A stretch of DNA of 64,000 nt from Entonaema liquescens (taxonomy: Eukaryota; Ascomycota; Sordariomycetes; Xylariales; Xylariaceae), in contig CADCSX010000007.1 of NCBI GenBank assembly GCA_902805475.1, positions 930,001-994,000 of the forward strand. Direction: 5' to 3'. Both the position numbers and the translations under genes were made by a program. Shown one piece after another: positions 1-12,515 of this stretch. Every line of letters starts with the position of its first letter. Position 1 is the first letter of the stretch. The notes beneath the pieces are model-generated. The model was not told where the DNA came from and made no database searches. It saw only the letters and a program-made list of their open reading frames with translations.

Positions 1-1126
1 TTTCTCTCTCCCAATCCCACTCTAGCCCCAAACTCTAACCCGGACGCCGACGGCAATGTCTACGCCGACGCGCTGGACAGGCTGCAGCCCCTGCAGCCCG
101 TCCTCCGGGGCTTCAACCACCGCAACCGGAACCAGCACCGCCGCGCCGCGTGGTGGGCTCCCTTCGGCATGCTGCGGCGCCACGTCGACAGGGTCGTCGA
201 CGAGCTGCTCGAAGCCGCCGCTGCTACCGCGAGTAAGTCCAAGAGCAGCAAGAAGCGTAAGCGTAAGCGTGATGATGATGATGATGATGATGGCGATGCG
301 GGAAGGAAGGTTAGGCGTCACGTGGAGTGGTTAAGGGACGTCTTGGTTCCCAAGTGTTACTTGTAGGTTTATTTTCACTATTCATTTCCAGATCTACTTT
401 GCTTTTCTCTCATTCCTATTTATTGCTGCGTCTTTCCCTAAACCAAGTTGGAGATAAACATGAGGGAAAGAGTGTAACAATACGGGAATGGTAGAATAGC
501 TACTGCTGTCCAGAGGATGTCACTATTGTATTGTATTGTATTGTATTGTATTGTATTGTATTGTATTGTATTGAGAACTAACTGGCTAACAAAAAAAAAA
601 CCCCAGGGCTTTCTCGCAGCTGACAGCAGACAACCAATTCGCCACTCTAGGCGTGGTGCTGCTCGGTGCGCTGGCACAGGTCAATGCCGCCTGCGTGAGT
701 ATACTAGGGGAAGCAGCAGGAGTCGGCCGTGAAGAAGCCGGTACATCTACTCCATATGAACTTACTAGTAGTACCACTACTACCACACATGCAAGTCAGC
801 CCAGTATCCAAGGAGCCAAGGACCCATCTTCTCGTCCTATCGTGGCCGAGACGCCTGGCGAGCGTGGAGGCTCGGTCATTTCGCGGGATGAGGTGGCGCG
901 AGCTGAGAAGTTGCGGAAGAAGAACATTCAAGCTGGGCGTTCCGATGCAGACAGTACTACAAGACAGAAACAGGACCACGATAATGACGCCGGAGCTATT
1001 GAGAAGCAACAGGGCCCGTCTTTAAAGGTCGAGAAGAAGGAAAAGGAGGGAGTAAAGCCAGCGAAGAAAAAGAAGGCCAAGAAAGGCGGCGACGAGTTTG
1101 ATGACCTATTCAAGAACCTATTTTAA
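1..1126 (+). CDS. RMP1: RNase MRP protein subunit RMP1 (5'-truncated by window edge)
   Basis: RMP1 is a protein subunit of RNase MRP, the nucleolar ribonucleoprotein that cleaves pre-rRNA at site A3. The visible coding sequence is <1..362 joined to 607..1126; intron 363..606 starts GTAGGT and ends AG, and splicing restores a Leu codon (tt|g). The first exon carries the family signature LRGFNHRNRNQHRRAAWW, then a Lys/Arg-rich linker with an Asp run, then a WLRDVLVPKCYL motif that continues across the intron into AFSQLTADNQFATLGVVLLG. The C-terminus is basic and ends DEFDDLFKNLF, a pattern I know from fungal RMP1. The N-terminus lies outside the window. The intron contains a (ATTGT)n microsatellite. 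RCO-1 follows on the opposite strand, tail to tail. Confidence 0.85.
524..574. repeat. (ATTGT)n microsatellite inside the RMP1 intron
   Basis: About ten perfect copies of the pentanucleotide ATTGT lie in the intron, shortly before an A-run and the acceptor. It is probably neutral, but it sits between the donor and the acceptor and could vary between isolates. Confidence 0.95.
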
Positions 1127-1714
1127 GTCATAAATGGGACAAGGTCTCCTGTAAATGCAGATATATACCCACACATATTAATCACACAAATTTCATCTCT
1201 AAGAAAATGCGCTATATCTTTTAATAGTTGAGTTAATAGTCATTGATTGGATCTATCATGCGATTCTGCATTACTATCAAGAACCCGTCTTGCAATATAC
1301 TTGTGACAAGGGGCCACCACCATTGCTGCTGCTAAACACCTGAGATTAAGAACCCCTCCCCTCGCGAAGCCTCGCCAAGCCAACAAGAGACCAACTACAA
1401 ACTTTTCTTTGCTTTATTCTCTCCAAGTTGTATAGTTGTTATCCACACCTTCGCGCGTCGTCCAGGGAAGTGTGTGATCTTCACCTTGGCAAAACAAAAG
1501 ATCTCTAAGATCCTAAGACCGTATCAACGCCGGGTCCGGCGTAACAGAGCCGTCCTCTCTTTTAAACCCATTCGTAGTGTAAATACGTAACCCTATTCTC
1601 TCAAATCAATATATCCATCGTCTCCGGCTAATTGTTGGCGTGGGAGTAAAAATAGGTCTCTCGTATCGCGGATCCACGCCTCTAATTTCGTTACGACTGT
1701 TGGCGGTTCCTTAA
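1127..1714. other. Convergent intergenic region between RMP1 and RCO-1
   Basis: Both neighbouring genes end here, so this should hold the two 3' UTRs. No open frame or RNA gene is visible. Confidence 0.6.
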
Positions 1715-3840
1715 CTAAGATATCGAACGGTAAGACCAAATGCGTGCCCTCATGTCGCCAGAACCGGTTGCGAAGTATCCGCCTGTAGGGCTAGGAGCTA
1801 CGGAAATAACCGAGTTCTTATGACCCTGAAGCATGAGCTGAGTAAACCCGGTTCGGGGATCCCAGAACTGTACGCCTCGGTCCTTGGATCCAGACATGAC
1901 CCAGTTGGCATCGGGTGTGAGGGCCACGCTGAGAACAAAATCCTAACTTTGTGAGCATAGAAAGATGGCGAAAAATAATAGGAAAAACTTACCCTATGAC
2001 CTTCAAAGGTCTTGACACATCGGCCACCTTTAGGGCCTGGGTTCTGTACACCTCCTCTCGGGGCAGACAACTCCCACATCTTGATGGTTTTATCCAGACT
2101 TCCGCTCACTAGGTCCTTGCCATTAGGAGAGAACGCTACGGAGTAGACACTGTCCTTATGACCTTCTGGTCCTTCAAGCCGTTCTAGGAGGAATCCTTGG
2201 TGAATGTCCCAAACGCGAACGCTCTTATCCAGCGAGCCTGCAGCTACATACTTCGTATCCGGAGAGATGGCAACAGTCGTGACACCATCTTCAATAGAAA
2301 GGGTAAGCATGTTTGTACCTTGCTCGATATCCCAGAGTCGGACGGTTCTATCACCACTACCGGAGGCTATCGTTCGTCCATCTCGAGCAAAGTCCAACGA
2401 GTAGATGTCTTGTTCGTGGCCAGCAAAAGTATTGCGAATTGTGCGAGCGGCAATATCCCAAACCTACCCTAGTTAGCACAGTGTCGAGGAATTTACACAA
2501 CAAACTTACACGAATGAGCTTGTCCTCAGCACCAGTAGCTAGATACTTGCCGTCGGGGCTGAAACACACACTACGAATATACAGGTCCCCGCTGATATCG
2601 GCGTTCTCGTCCTGGAGGACGCACACTTTCTCGCCAGTGGCTACGTCGTAAATTTGAGCGGACCTGTTGCAACCAGTGGCGACATATTTGCCGTCGTGAC
2701 TGAACCTCACGCAGCACACGACACTCTCGTGATTCAACGTGTGGACTAGATCAACGTCGAGCATGCGCGGAACATGTTGGTTGAAGATCACAAACCAATC
2801 ATCTCGAGTCTTCTTTACGTGAGCTGGGAGGCGTTCAACATCCAAGTCACCAAGAGCGTTGTTGACCATCGGGCCGGGGTGGGGCGGTAAAGCTCTATGG
2901 TCCGGAGTCGGGTGGTTTGCTACCTGTGGTGAGGCTCCGGGGCCAGGATATGGCATTGGAGTGTTGATCTGGGGAGTGGCAGGGCCCCCCGCGGGAGGTC
3001 TACCAATGCCACGCTTGCCTGGTCCGGGTGAAGCAGTGCCTTGAGGAGGCTGTCCAGGGAACCCGTTGGGAGCCGGGCCCTGATAAGGCTGCTGGAAGGG
3101 AGGTTGTGCCGCCGGCGGGGGCGGGGGTGGAGGCGGACCTTGTAAGCCTGGGGGCGGCTGCGGGATTTGGTGCTGAGGCCCGGGAGGGGCTTGATCCTGA
3201 GGGTTGGGCTGGGGTGGTAGACCACCACCTTGACCTCCTTGGCCAGTCATTATCCCGCTAAAGAGGTTATTGCCCATACCAATTGAAGGAGGGGGAGGAC
3301 CCGCAGATGGACCGCCATGTTGAGGTGGTCCAGGTATAGCAGGTTGAGGGGCACCTCCTCGCGCGGCCTCGAGTTGGCGACGAAGTAAAACCATCTCCTC
3401 TTCGTACCTATACGTAGGAAGTTAGCAGGTCGGCTTCGAGATTTGGAGGTTGCGGAGTTGGTTGCATACTTTGCCTTGATATTAATATGTTGCTGCTCCA
3501 ATTGGTAAACCTTCTCACGAATGAGTTGGGCCTCTTGGACTTGTTGTTGGACTATTCGGCAATTAGTGAAACATTCCTAGTTAAATGCGAGACGTAAAAG
3601 CGCGTCTCTTTATATTAGGAAAAAAAGGTAGGTGATCACAAGTCAAAACGAGGCTTAGCTTAACAAGTGAAATATGATCACTCATCTGATCTTCTGTAAT
3701 AGCTTATTTCTCGACTTACTTTGTTGCTCATATCCTTCATTAATCCGAACCTGATTATCAAACTCCGTGCGAATTTGTTCGAGGAGTTCGTTCAGGCGCC
3801 CCCCATTTTGCGGCAAGCCGCGGTGCGGGTACATAGACAT
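1715..3840 (-). CDS. rco-1: Transcriptional co-repressor RCO-1/TUP1 (WD40 repeats)
   Basis: Fungal homologue of Tup1, which with Ssn6/Cyc8 represses many genes (carbon catabolite, development, conidiation) from the nucleus. Five exons on the minus strand: 3840..3720, 3551..3470, 3407..2510, 2463..1993, 1942..1715; all introns are GT-AG and phases agree, giving 599 aa. That is close to the length I recall for Neurospora RCO-1. Residues about 10-85 form the N-terminal coiled coil used for tetramerisation (RLNELLEQIRTEFDNQV). About 90-230 is a Pro/Gln/Gly-rich linker. The remainder is a seven-bladed WD40 propeller with typical repeats (GKYVATGCN, IASGSGDRTVRLWD, VAAGSLDKSVRVWD, LVSGSLDKTIKMWE, WVMSGSKDRGVQFWD) and ends IWSYRSIS. 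No anomaly was seen. Confidence 0.95.
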
Positions 3841-6800
3841 TGTTAAATATGGTGTCGTTGCGCGGACAAACTATGTCGGGATTGCGGTAAAAATTAAACT
3901 TGAACGAGGCTGCGATATCGCGATATTACTATGTCTAGCTGACGATGACAATAACGATGGATAGAAAAGTCGCGGATAGTTCGATATCCTATGTAAGGTT
4001 CCTCCAGATTTTATTCAACTTGGCAAAAAGAGGTAACACCCTTCCACACGACCCCAATTGCAACGCGAGCAAGACGAGACGAGACTTGGTAGGGGTCTCG
4101 TCAGACAACAGTGGGCATAGTCGTGTGCGAAGGAAACGCGAGGATCGAAGTTGGCAGTCTAGAGCCGCAGACGCGCAATCGTGTATTGGTCGCCGTCGAA
4201 CTGGCAACAACTAGATATATGATTGCTGTTATGGGACGATATTGATGAGGCTAGAAATGAGGCGTTGGTGTTGAGGAAGCAGAAAAAAAAAACAGTTGAA
4301 AAAAAAAAGGGAAGGGATGGTAGAGAAGAGGAGACGAGACCCAAGGTTGGTAGGTAATACTCAGATTTGTTTGACCAGGGCTCGGGGGCTAGGCACGAAG
4401 CTGGATTGGAACTATGACCTGTAAAGAAGTAAAGATGTACCTTTTCCTATGTAATGATGGCCAGTGGGTTCGGGCGACGGATCCATGCTACTACTATACC
4501 ATGTATGCATGCACGGATTGTGAGCAAGGGGTGTGGGGCAAGCAGTGCTGCTGCAGAGACCATTCATGTACAAAATCCACTACGGTACTACATTGCATGT
4601 TCCTTGAGGTTTGGGGCTAACATATATGTATGTATGTAACTAGGCAAGTTAACTACTTGGTACTTCTTTCTTTTTTCGACTTAACCCACAGAAGGTAAAC
4701 AGAATCTTACCTATTTTGGTACAGTCTTGTTTTTTTTAAGCGGGCGCCGGGTTAAGGCTGCGTGCATTATGAGTGGGGCCACGGGGATCCATTGGCAAGC
4801 AGGAAAGGGAAAAGGCAAAGCACGCCCCTTAGGTACGCGCCGATAAAGTAACTATGTACCCAGGTACCTACTTAACTTAATGTATCATCTTATGTACATA
4901 GCGTACTAGCGTACTAGCGTACGTGCATATCCCGGCACACACACGCGGGCGCTCATATGGAAGTTTGTGGAAATCGCGATTTCACGGAGTATATGGGGCA
5001 TGCAAGCAGCTAAGCAGCTAAGCTACATGTACCTAGGTAGGTACACAGATGGCACCCCCACTTCGGCCAAGAGCTGGTCAGCGCTGTGGGTTAGGTACAG
5101 TAGAAACGCCGGTAGCATATATATACATTGATACATTGACAATATGCGGATGATGGGGACAGGCGTCGAATGTTAGCCAAGACCTACATATGCAACCTAC
5201 CTTTTTACATGCAATGCAGATGTACGAGGCAGCATTTTTTTTTATTATTATTATTCTTTTTCTTTTCTTATTAAGAATGTGTTGCATCGTATCAGCGCCT
5301 CCTTTTTTTTTTTTTTTGTGCTCGCGCTACGTGTCTGCACAAGTACATAATCTGTAACCTTGCCAGAATTGCCACAATACACCTTGGAGTCACACAGAGA
5401 AGACTGCCATATTACATATATTACATAGTATGTACGTACAACATACTATTCCGAGGTTGGATGACAGGGGAGCAATAGGGAGCGAGCCATCAATCGATCC
5501 GGCTCGGGTAGGGAAGAGAGTGTGGAGGCATCTCGGTGTACAAACGGTCGGCGTGAGCCCAACTTACATACATTTGAACCAAGCATATGAACACTTTGGA
5601 AGCATTTCGGCTGTTTAGGCGTGACTATCTGTCCCCCACCTACTTCGACTTATGTACCTGATATATGTAGAGGCAAAATTGCAGCAATGCTACCGTGACA
5701 GGTAAGCAATATTAAAAGGAGATAAGTTGCTAAATTTTCAAACACCTGCCGTGTAGATGCTTTATTAAGTAGTTGGGACTCCATTTATAGTTAGCAGACT
5801 AGGTGCTGATCAACAACGTGCTAAGCACTTCTATATATTTAAAATAGGTAAGGTAGATAGTAGTTATGTGTAAGGTATAGGCCGAGATGTCAGCTTCTGA
5901 TTATTTCGGATAGGCTTATACAGAGACTAGTATATGCGTGGTTGTGCGCATAAGAATGCAAGTGACGTTGTTGAGTCAGCCCATTCGGAATTTCAGCATG
6001 ATGTTACTGAGAGGGTAAAATGTCAAATCTGCCGCTTAGGTATGACATCGTCACCTACCTATATTTAGATATGCTCGAAATTGGAACCGACTTTTCAAGC
6101 TTATTACTTCTATACTACTCTTCCCCATCACATCTGGTAGTGTCGGGGTTCCTTCTTCTCGTGTCAACGATAATGCCTTCTAGTTATTCTCGTTAATACT
6201 ATGAAATATGATCAATAGGCGTAGATTGCTAGCTTACAGGTTTCATCCCAGGTTAGTGTAACATTAACAATGCCTTAATAAAATAAAACCCCGAGCCTCA
6301 CCGGTTTAATATTCCTTTCATCGAGCCAATAAGCGTTGACCAAAAAGATACGTATCGGAGCCTGTACAAAATAAGTATAGGTATTCGGATGTTGTCGCCG
6401 TTTCGGAGATAGACTATCTCCGGTAACACGGCAGGGGCGCGCATAGCTAGCCCCCGTCTCGGCTGTCTCCAATAATAGGTAGGCTACCTAACTCCACACT
6501 GGAACCGACCGTGAAACAAAGTTTTACCGGTTCACGACTGGCTTTTGTCAAATGGGGGGAATTCTGTTCGGCAAAATTGATTCGTAGGGAAGTCTCGCTT
6601 ATTCGGGTAGAAAAAGCACGTTACGAATGGAAATGGATATGTACCAATGTGACTTTCGGAGGCATCTTACTAAAGCTCTGTTTCAATTCCGCGCTATGGT
6701 CTGCATCATGACATAGATGGTAGGATAGGCTATCCATTGGGTTTTCTGTCACTTTAGTCTAGCCCATGCTTAAGTAATTATGTACCACTAAAGTTCTCAG

Positions 6801-9800
6801 AAAGAATAGGCGCAATGGCGTGTTGCTTCTATTCAAAATAGGAATAACTATACACATGAGTATACCTGACAATTCCTTGTTTTCACCGCTTAACGCCACT
6901 CTCGTTATTCTAGCCATTAGTTTTGGTCAACTCACGAACAGCTACTGATTATTATTTACGACCTAAGTAAATGAAGGTAAAGAAATAGTTATATTCAAAT
7001 CTTATACGTGTATATGTGTATGCATGCTTCGAAGATTGCTTGTAACTAGTTATATTAACTAGTTAGTTAAGATAAGTATGTTTTAACTTTGACGTGTGGT
7101 AGAAAATATAACCATATACGCCGGACTGACGAAAGCTGTTTGCGCGTCCGTAGGATGTCCGCATTGGCTACCTACGTACATATGCCATGCTACGGCTAAT
7201 ATTATCTCTTTAAGCTAGGTTAGATCCGAAGCGCACGGCCTGGACTCCTCCCGCTCTACTTATATTCAGTTTACGCACGGGGTTTCTGTCATATGCCAAG
7301 TGTCGCTTGCTTCCTAGTTTAGAACGAGGTTGCGCCTGAAGCATCCGGTTGTTAAACGGTTATCTTGTGAGAACTTAAAAACTTGGATTAGACTCAGGGG
7401 CAGTCGGACTGCATGGGCTATCTAGGTCGTCAAGAAATATGATAAATCAACGGAAATATGAGTATTTTCCCAATCAATATGTAATCTTAGTCCTGCAGCT
7501 GCGGTATATTACATATATCTAGAGGAAAGGTACTAGTGCTGAACAGATAATCACTTTAACGCTACCCTATGCATCAATTCCCAGACGTTTTAACCCCAGA
7601 TAACTCGCTTGCATATTATATGTGTGTATAATATGTCCTATCCTGGTTGTAATGGCATACATAGGATGCAGACTATTTCCTCCATGCGCGTAGAACCTGC
7701 ATAGGTGCGTTTCCGAGCATTATGTTCCCTATACTTTCCTTGACTCTGACTATGTACTCTGCATGGATGCCTTGCATATAATTCCCGGTTAGATGACTGG
7801 GCCAATTCTTCCCGTTATATGCTGGCCAATACGGGGTAGTCCGCAGGCATCCTACGCCACGTACTTGCTTCCTGCTGCCTTCCAGCCCGGTGCGTGGTCT
7901 TGCGGCTATTGGCATCTGCTGTGTTAATCTGATTTACCTTCTTTTTCCCGCCCCCAACCGAGGAAAAGGGTGTATCACCTAGGACTACGAACGGCTAATT
8001 ACTGAGTCAGCCGCCACATTAATCCTGACACCGCATACTGACTGACAGGTCGATGTCTGAGGAATGCCACAGCGCTACCCTCAAAGCCAACAATTTTCAG
8101 TAGTCGCTACTCCTGTGACTTTTAGTATAAACCGGACGTTAAATTTTCGTATACTGTTGGTAGGGATAGCATATGTCTAGAATTAGAGCCCCTTGAACCC
8201 TAAGCTAGTAGGCGGTTGTCCGCCTATCAGTTCAAATCTTGTTGCGAAAGCTTGTGTGGAAACGCCCCAAATAAGCATGTGTACCACGTAGGTAGGTAGG
8301 TACCTGGCTCAGCGATATTCCCCCTTATACATTATAAGGGGGAAATAACTCTCAAGCGGCTCGCCTTTCGAAATACGAGCCAGATGCAGGATTGTCTTCT
8401 TCTATAAGCCTGTCTGGGTTAACCGATGATGAGCTGTCGTCGAGAAGTGTGCTTTATTCTCGATGAGTCTCTATTAGCTAGAGGATTATCTGTAGCTAGT
8501 TCATAACTTGGACGATGGACCTTTTCGATGCTCTCAAAAATCGGAATAGTTGGATTATACCTAAAGTTTCCGTCCTTACAGGCTCATTTTTAGCAAGTCT
8601 TGCTCGCAGAATAGCCTTCGCTACCGCTGTTAGATTGGGTAAGTAATATGACGATATCGCTGCGATGCGTGCAGATGGGAGGTTGAGCATTACCCAGGTA
8701 CCTAATGCTAAGCCTGGTGGGAGCCTGTCGTAGGAGAAGTTCAATGGTAAAATATTTGTATTATACCTGTGAAAGGAGATATAGAGGCGTGGACTCCTTA
8801 GGAGTTAAGAGGATCGAGCCGATATCTCGGCATGATCCCTCACAACTGATTGCCTATAGTCGCTCAAGGATACGAGGGTGATAGGGACAAGGTAATCTCA
8901 TCCTCTACCCGTCTGCCATTGTCCGTTTTCGTAGTACTGTTAGGTTAAAGATGTCATTTCCACCGATGTTTCTATCACTCGATTGATGTTGAAAAGGATG
9001 TTGGTGAGAATGTTCAGATTTTCCCAGTAGAATATCGACTAGGTGGAATTTAGATCATCTTTACTGGCTTTACTGGATACATAACCGTCAAAGCTGAAAG
9101 TTGGGATAGGAATTACTAAAACTCCGTAATCGTATGTTACGACGACCCATGATGGCCAGTCGGTCATCCTATCGTACGACGATTGAAGATGGGGATATTA
9201 TTGATATTCAGAATAGATCCCCGTAATTCTATCGCGTGTTGGATTGGGAATTGTACATATGTATATAGATAGGGGCCTGCCAAGAGAGATATCTTAACAT
9301 AGAGCTTGAGCTGCAGTCGTACAGCTACAGTAATAAATGTTCTTCAGTAATCTAGAACTGAGCTTAGATGCGCATTCGAATTGTTGGAGTATGTAAATAA
9401 CGTGTGTTATCGATTGTATTGCCCCTTTACTATTACATGACATAATTGTCTAATTTGATGTTTCGCATTGGGTTGAAACAAACGGTATTAGCTTCTACAG
9501 CTGGACGTTTCACTACATCGAATCTCCACGACTTTAGTATCATTTATCCCACTTATAAACATTTTACTCTTAAAAAGGAGAAATTAGACCAAAGAGAAGC
9601 CAAATAAAATTAACCATCTTACTTGAATTTACTGAGACTATGCTGGAACTGTGCAACGATATCAATAAGGTCGACAGCTAGCTTATGTATTTGCATCTAT
9701 TGTCTGTGCACCATGACCCCAGGAAAGCTTCGCGTCCTCCTCGCGTTTCATGTGTCTGTTTGAGGACTAATACCAAGGAGATCCTCCATCCTGTTTGGTC

Positions 9801-10248
9801 AATGAAGCGCTGCCATGTAACACTTCGAAGCGTTCTGAGACGCCGATGCTGTAATACTCGCGATGAGTTTAATGGATTTCCTTCGTATTGCCAACCAAGG
9901 AAGATCCTCTGCATGCACCGAGAATCATTTCAGGGTCTCTGTTTTCGACAATAGCTTCTAGCGACTTGGCTTATCGTATATACTATGGTATTAGTAGATC
10001 TCCCCTGATTTTCAGAGCAGGGCTGTAAAATGGCCGTTTCTTAATCTGTAATTACCTTGCTCGTTTCAATTTCTTCTCTTCTTGTTTAAACATTTTTGCT
10101 TTCTGTTGTAAATTTATCGTCATTCATTTCTTCGCACCAGGTGTGCCTTTCTATATTGTTTTATTGTTCTTATTATTACTATTATTACTATTATTACTAT
10201 TATTACTATTATTACTATTATTACTATTATTACTATTATTGAATCGCA
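3841..10248. other. Gene-poor region of about 6.4 kb
   Basis: The first about 500 bp is probably the RCO-1 leader and promoter and has two A-runs near 4284-4310. Beyond this I find only short open frames of up to about 90 codons without recognisable motifs or splice partners. Copies of a CCTAGGTA-type palindromic repeat occur near 5027-5046 and 8287-8304. Two minus-strand frames (7673-7915 and 8496-8744) look faintly protein-like but match no family I know. The last few hundred bases should hold the promoter of the UstYa-like gene. Confidence 0.6.
10167..10240. repeat. 9-bp minisatellite (TATTATTAC)n in the leader of the UstYa-like gene
   Basis: About eight near-perfect copies of a 9-bp AT-rich unit end 9 nt before the ATG at 10249. 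The array is therefore within the likely 5' UTR or core promoter of the downstream gene. Confidence 0.9.
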
Positions 10249-11161
10249 ATGTCAAAACCATATCACTCGGTCGCTCTAGACGAAGAGCCTTTCCTTGCTA
10301 AGGAAGAAGGGGTAGTAGATGAGAAATGGACCGAAGGCAAAGAGAGTAATTCTATATTGGACCGCCTGGACAGATTGAGTCCACATTGGGCCTGGTTAGG
10401 TCATGCCGTTTTATTATCACTTTCCGTAACATTCTTCGCCTTATCATTCTGCTCGAAAGCTACAAAAATAACGGACGCGGATTATACGGCGAAATTCTCA
10501 GCCTGGTGTATGTTGAACCGAGACCACTTCGTTTTTGACCCATCTAACAACGTGAATAGCACCGGCTGCTAGTGCTGTGAAGTACGAGACACAACATTTC
10601 GACTTACCCCCCTTTACGGAAGGTCCCTTTGTTGGGATGGGCGATGATGTAGATGCGGCGTGGGATGAGATTTCGGTTGGTATGTCTTAGATATAACTGA
10701 CATTTGGAGGTAAATATCTAACAGGAATTATAGTTGGCGACACGATGATATCTCGCGATGAGATGGTAAAACTCGGCCTAAACCCTGAAACTTCCCTTGC
10801 CATCACCGACCCCAGAGATGGGAAACCCGGCTACCGAGTCGCGATCGAGGTGTTCCACCAACTGCACTGCTTAAATCTATTACGACAGAACGTATATAAA
10901 GAGTATTACTCACCGTTAGGGGGAGACACATCTGATGCGCCTGAAGATCTGACAGGTCATCTTGACCACTGCATCGATGCGCTGCGACAATTTGTCATGT
11001 GCCAGGGCGACGTGGGCGTTTTCAGCTTCAACTATCCGATGGGCGATGAAGACCCATGGCCGAACTACAGCACGCCTCATACATGCAGGAATTTCGACAG
11101 CATCCGGCAATGGGCTGTCGACCATACAGTTCCGAGGGGACCTGACGAGCCGGAGCACTAA
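10249..11161 (+). CDS. UstYa-like (DUF3328) oxidase-family membrane protein
   Basis: Member of the UstYa/DUF3328 family, whose characterised members act in oxidative cyclisation or modification of fungal ribosomal peptides (ustiloxin type) and other metabolites. Three exons: 10249..10507, 10560..10679, and 10725..11161 (the alternative acceptor at 10733 would start the last exon at 10734 and drop three residues). The product is about 271 aa. A cytosolic N-terminus is followed by one transmembrane helix (about residues 44-66, WAWLGHAVLLSLSVTFFALS). The two family HxxHC-type motifs are both present: HQLHCLN and HLDHCID, the second followed by LRQFVMCQGD. Splicing at 10507/10560 gives the usual WSPAASAVKYE segment. 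No precursor peptide gene, second UstYa gene, tyrosinase or peptidase was found nearby, so this copy looks like an orphan. Substrate unknown. Confidence 0.85.
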
Positions 11162-11330
11162 GACTTCAAATAGAATAGATACCTTGTATATACTTACATA
11201 ATAACAAAGTTGTTGAATGAGCGATTTTATCTTTTATAAAAACATCATTAAAACCGAGCGTCGGAGACGAGTAATAAGTAGTATTCATCCTATGATGTGA
11301 GACAACTGCCGTAAACTGTAATGAGCCACA

Positions 11331-11670
11331 TTATGTGAACATTGACGTAGCTTGGGGCGACAGAATCACTTGATCTATGAGGTCAATTTGAAGAACGAGC
11401 TGTTGTTTGTTGTCAGGAAGCTCGCTCTGTACCTTGGCTGCCTCAATGTTGTATCGGATATTGGAGATACATCATAGTAGATGACATGACATCGCCGAGC
11501 CGGAGTGATACCGGCGGTGCAAGCAGAAATATGTAGGAGCCACTAGGTAATCTCCAGTTAGGACCTTCTGGACCTTCCACATATGCGGAGCGATACGGAG
11601 GTACACCGAAATACGAATACGAAGACCAACTAACAGATATGCCGCTAGGGCGGAATGAAAAGTGGGTCAT
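11331..11670 (-). pseudogene. Possible broken gene of unknown family
   Basis: A minus-strand frame from 11670 (MTHFSFRPSG...) runs through a protein-like stretch (SYIFLLAPPVSLRLGDVMSS) and closes at about 11443. A second frame picks up at about 11455 (RYNIEAAKVQSELPDNKQQ) and runs to a TAA at 11331-11333. The two join smoothly if one base is gained or lost near 11445-11460, and I see no usable acceptor between them. Codon content looks like coding DNA, but I do not recognise the family and the 5' end is undefined. It could be a relic, a sequencing error in a small gene, or chance. Confidence 0.3.
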
Positions 11671-12515
11671 CTGCCATTTCCGCCTTATCAGATCGAAAGC
11701 AGTGAGCCGATTTGCAGTGTTTTTGCACCAGTCTCACAGCCCAAAGAGGCTAACGGCCTATTACGTATGGCGAGAGGGTGGAGAAAGATTTGAGTTACCG
11801 CTACTCTATTCAGAACCCAGGGTTTTGGAGACTCGGAAGCTTGGGATTCCAGTGGTGTCATGCAGCCAACCAATCAGAAGCCGATTTGCATAACGCTCTT
11901 TGACTCCTATTTCCTCCTTTTTTGGTATATCAAATTTGCTACTTTGTACAGATTTGGATTGATATGACATCTTGAATTTTCGAATTCCGAATGGGCCGAT
12001 GTAAGTCGAAAGATGAAAGATGAAATGGTTCGACGTTGAATAAATAAAAAGCAGAATCATTCCTCTTCGTAGTTATTATATTATTTTATATTTTATATAT
12101 TACACAGTCACTTACATATAAAACTCGGTCTCACTACATAAAGGGATATAAGGGGGAAGTGGCTAGCTTTAGGTACACTACCCCTTTTAATTGGCGGCAA
12201 ACTTTATCGATTGCACTTCTAGTCAGGAACAAAAAGGCAAAAGGGATCCACCTTTACTTGCTCCGATTCAAGTCTATCTAAAATCCGAGCCCTTGTCAAA
12301 AAAAAAATAAAAAAAAAAAATCCCAATTCCCAGTCCCCCAATCGAGAATCAAGCCATCCCCACGCCGCGACTCGCGAAATTGCATATCAAAGCCGACCCT
12401 GGCCCTTACGAGAATCGATAAATTTCTCTCATATATTTGTTGCCATCACCCTCGTTTTTGCGGTTCTTCCTAAATTCTTGTGCGCCCATTCTTTGCATCT
12501 CGATCGTTATTCAAG
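11671..12515. other. Intergenic region upstream of ERG3
   Basis: Contains A-runs (about 12299-12320) and the presumed ERG3 promoter and leader. Overlapping frames of up to 84 codons at 11690-12060 on both strands have no recognisable features. Confidence 0.5.

Noticed and set aside
5200..5320. T-rich tract as a retroelement poly-A tail
   Set aside because: No reverse transcriptase, target-site duplication or element body is visible beside it.
8200..8270. tRNA-like stretch (GTTCAAATC near 8231)
   Set aside because: A T-loop-like string is present, but I could not fold an acceptor stem or a D-arm around it.
7673..8744. Two minus-strand frames (7673-7915 and 8496-8744) as parts of one decayed gene
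   Set aside because: Both look mildly protein-like, but no family could be named and nothing links them.
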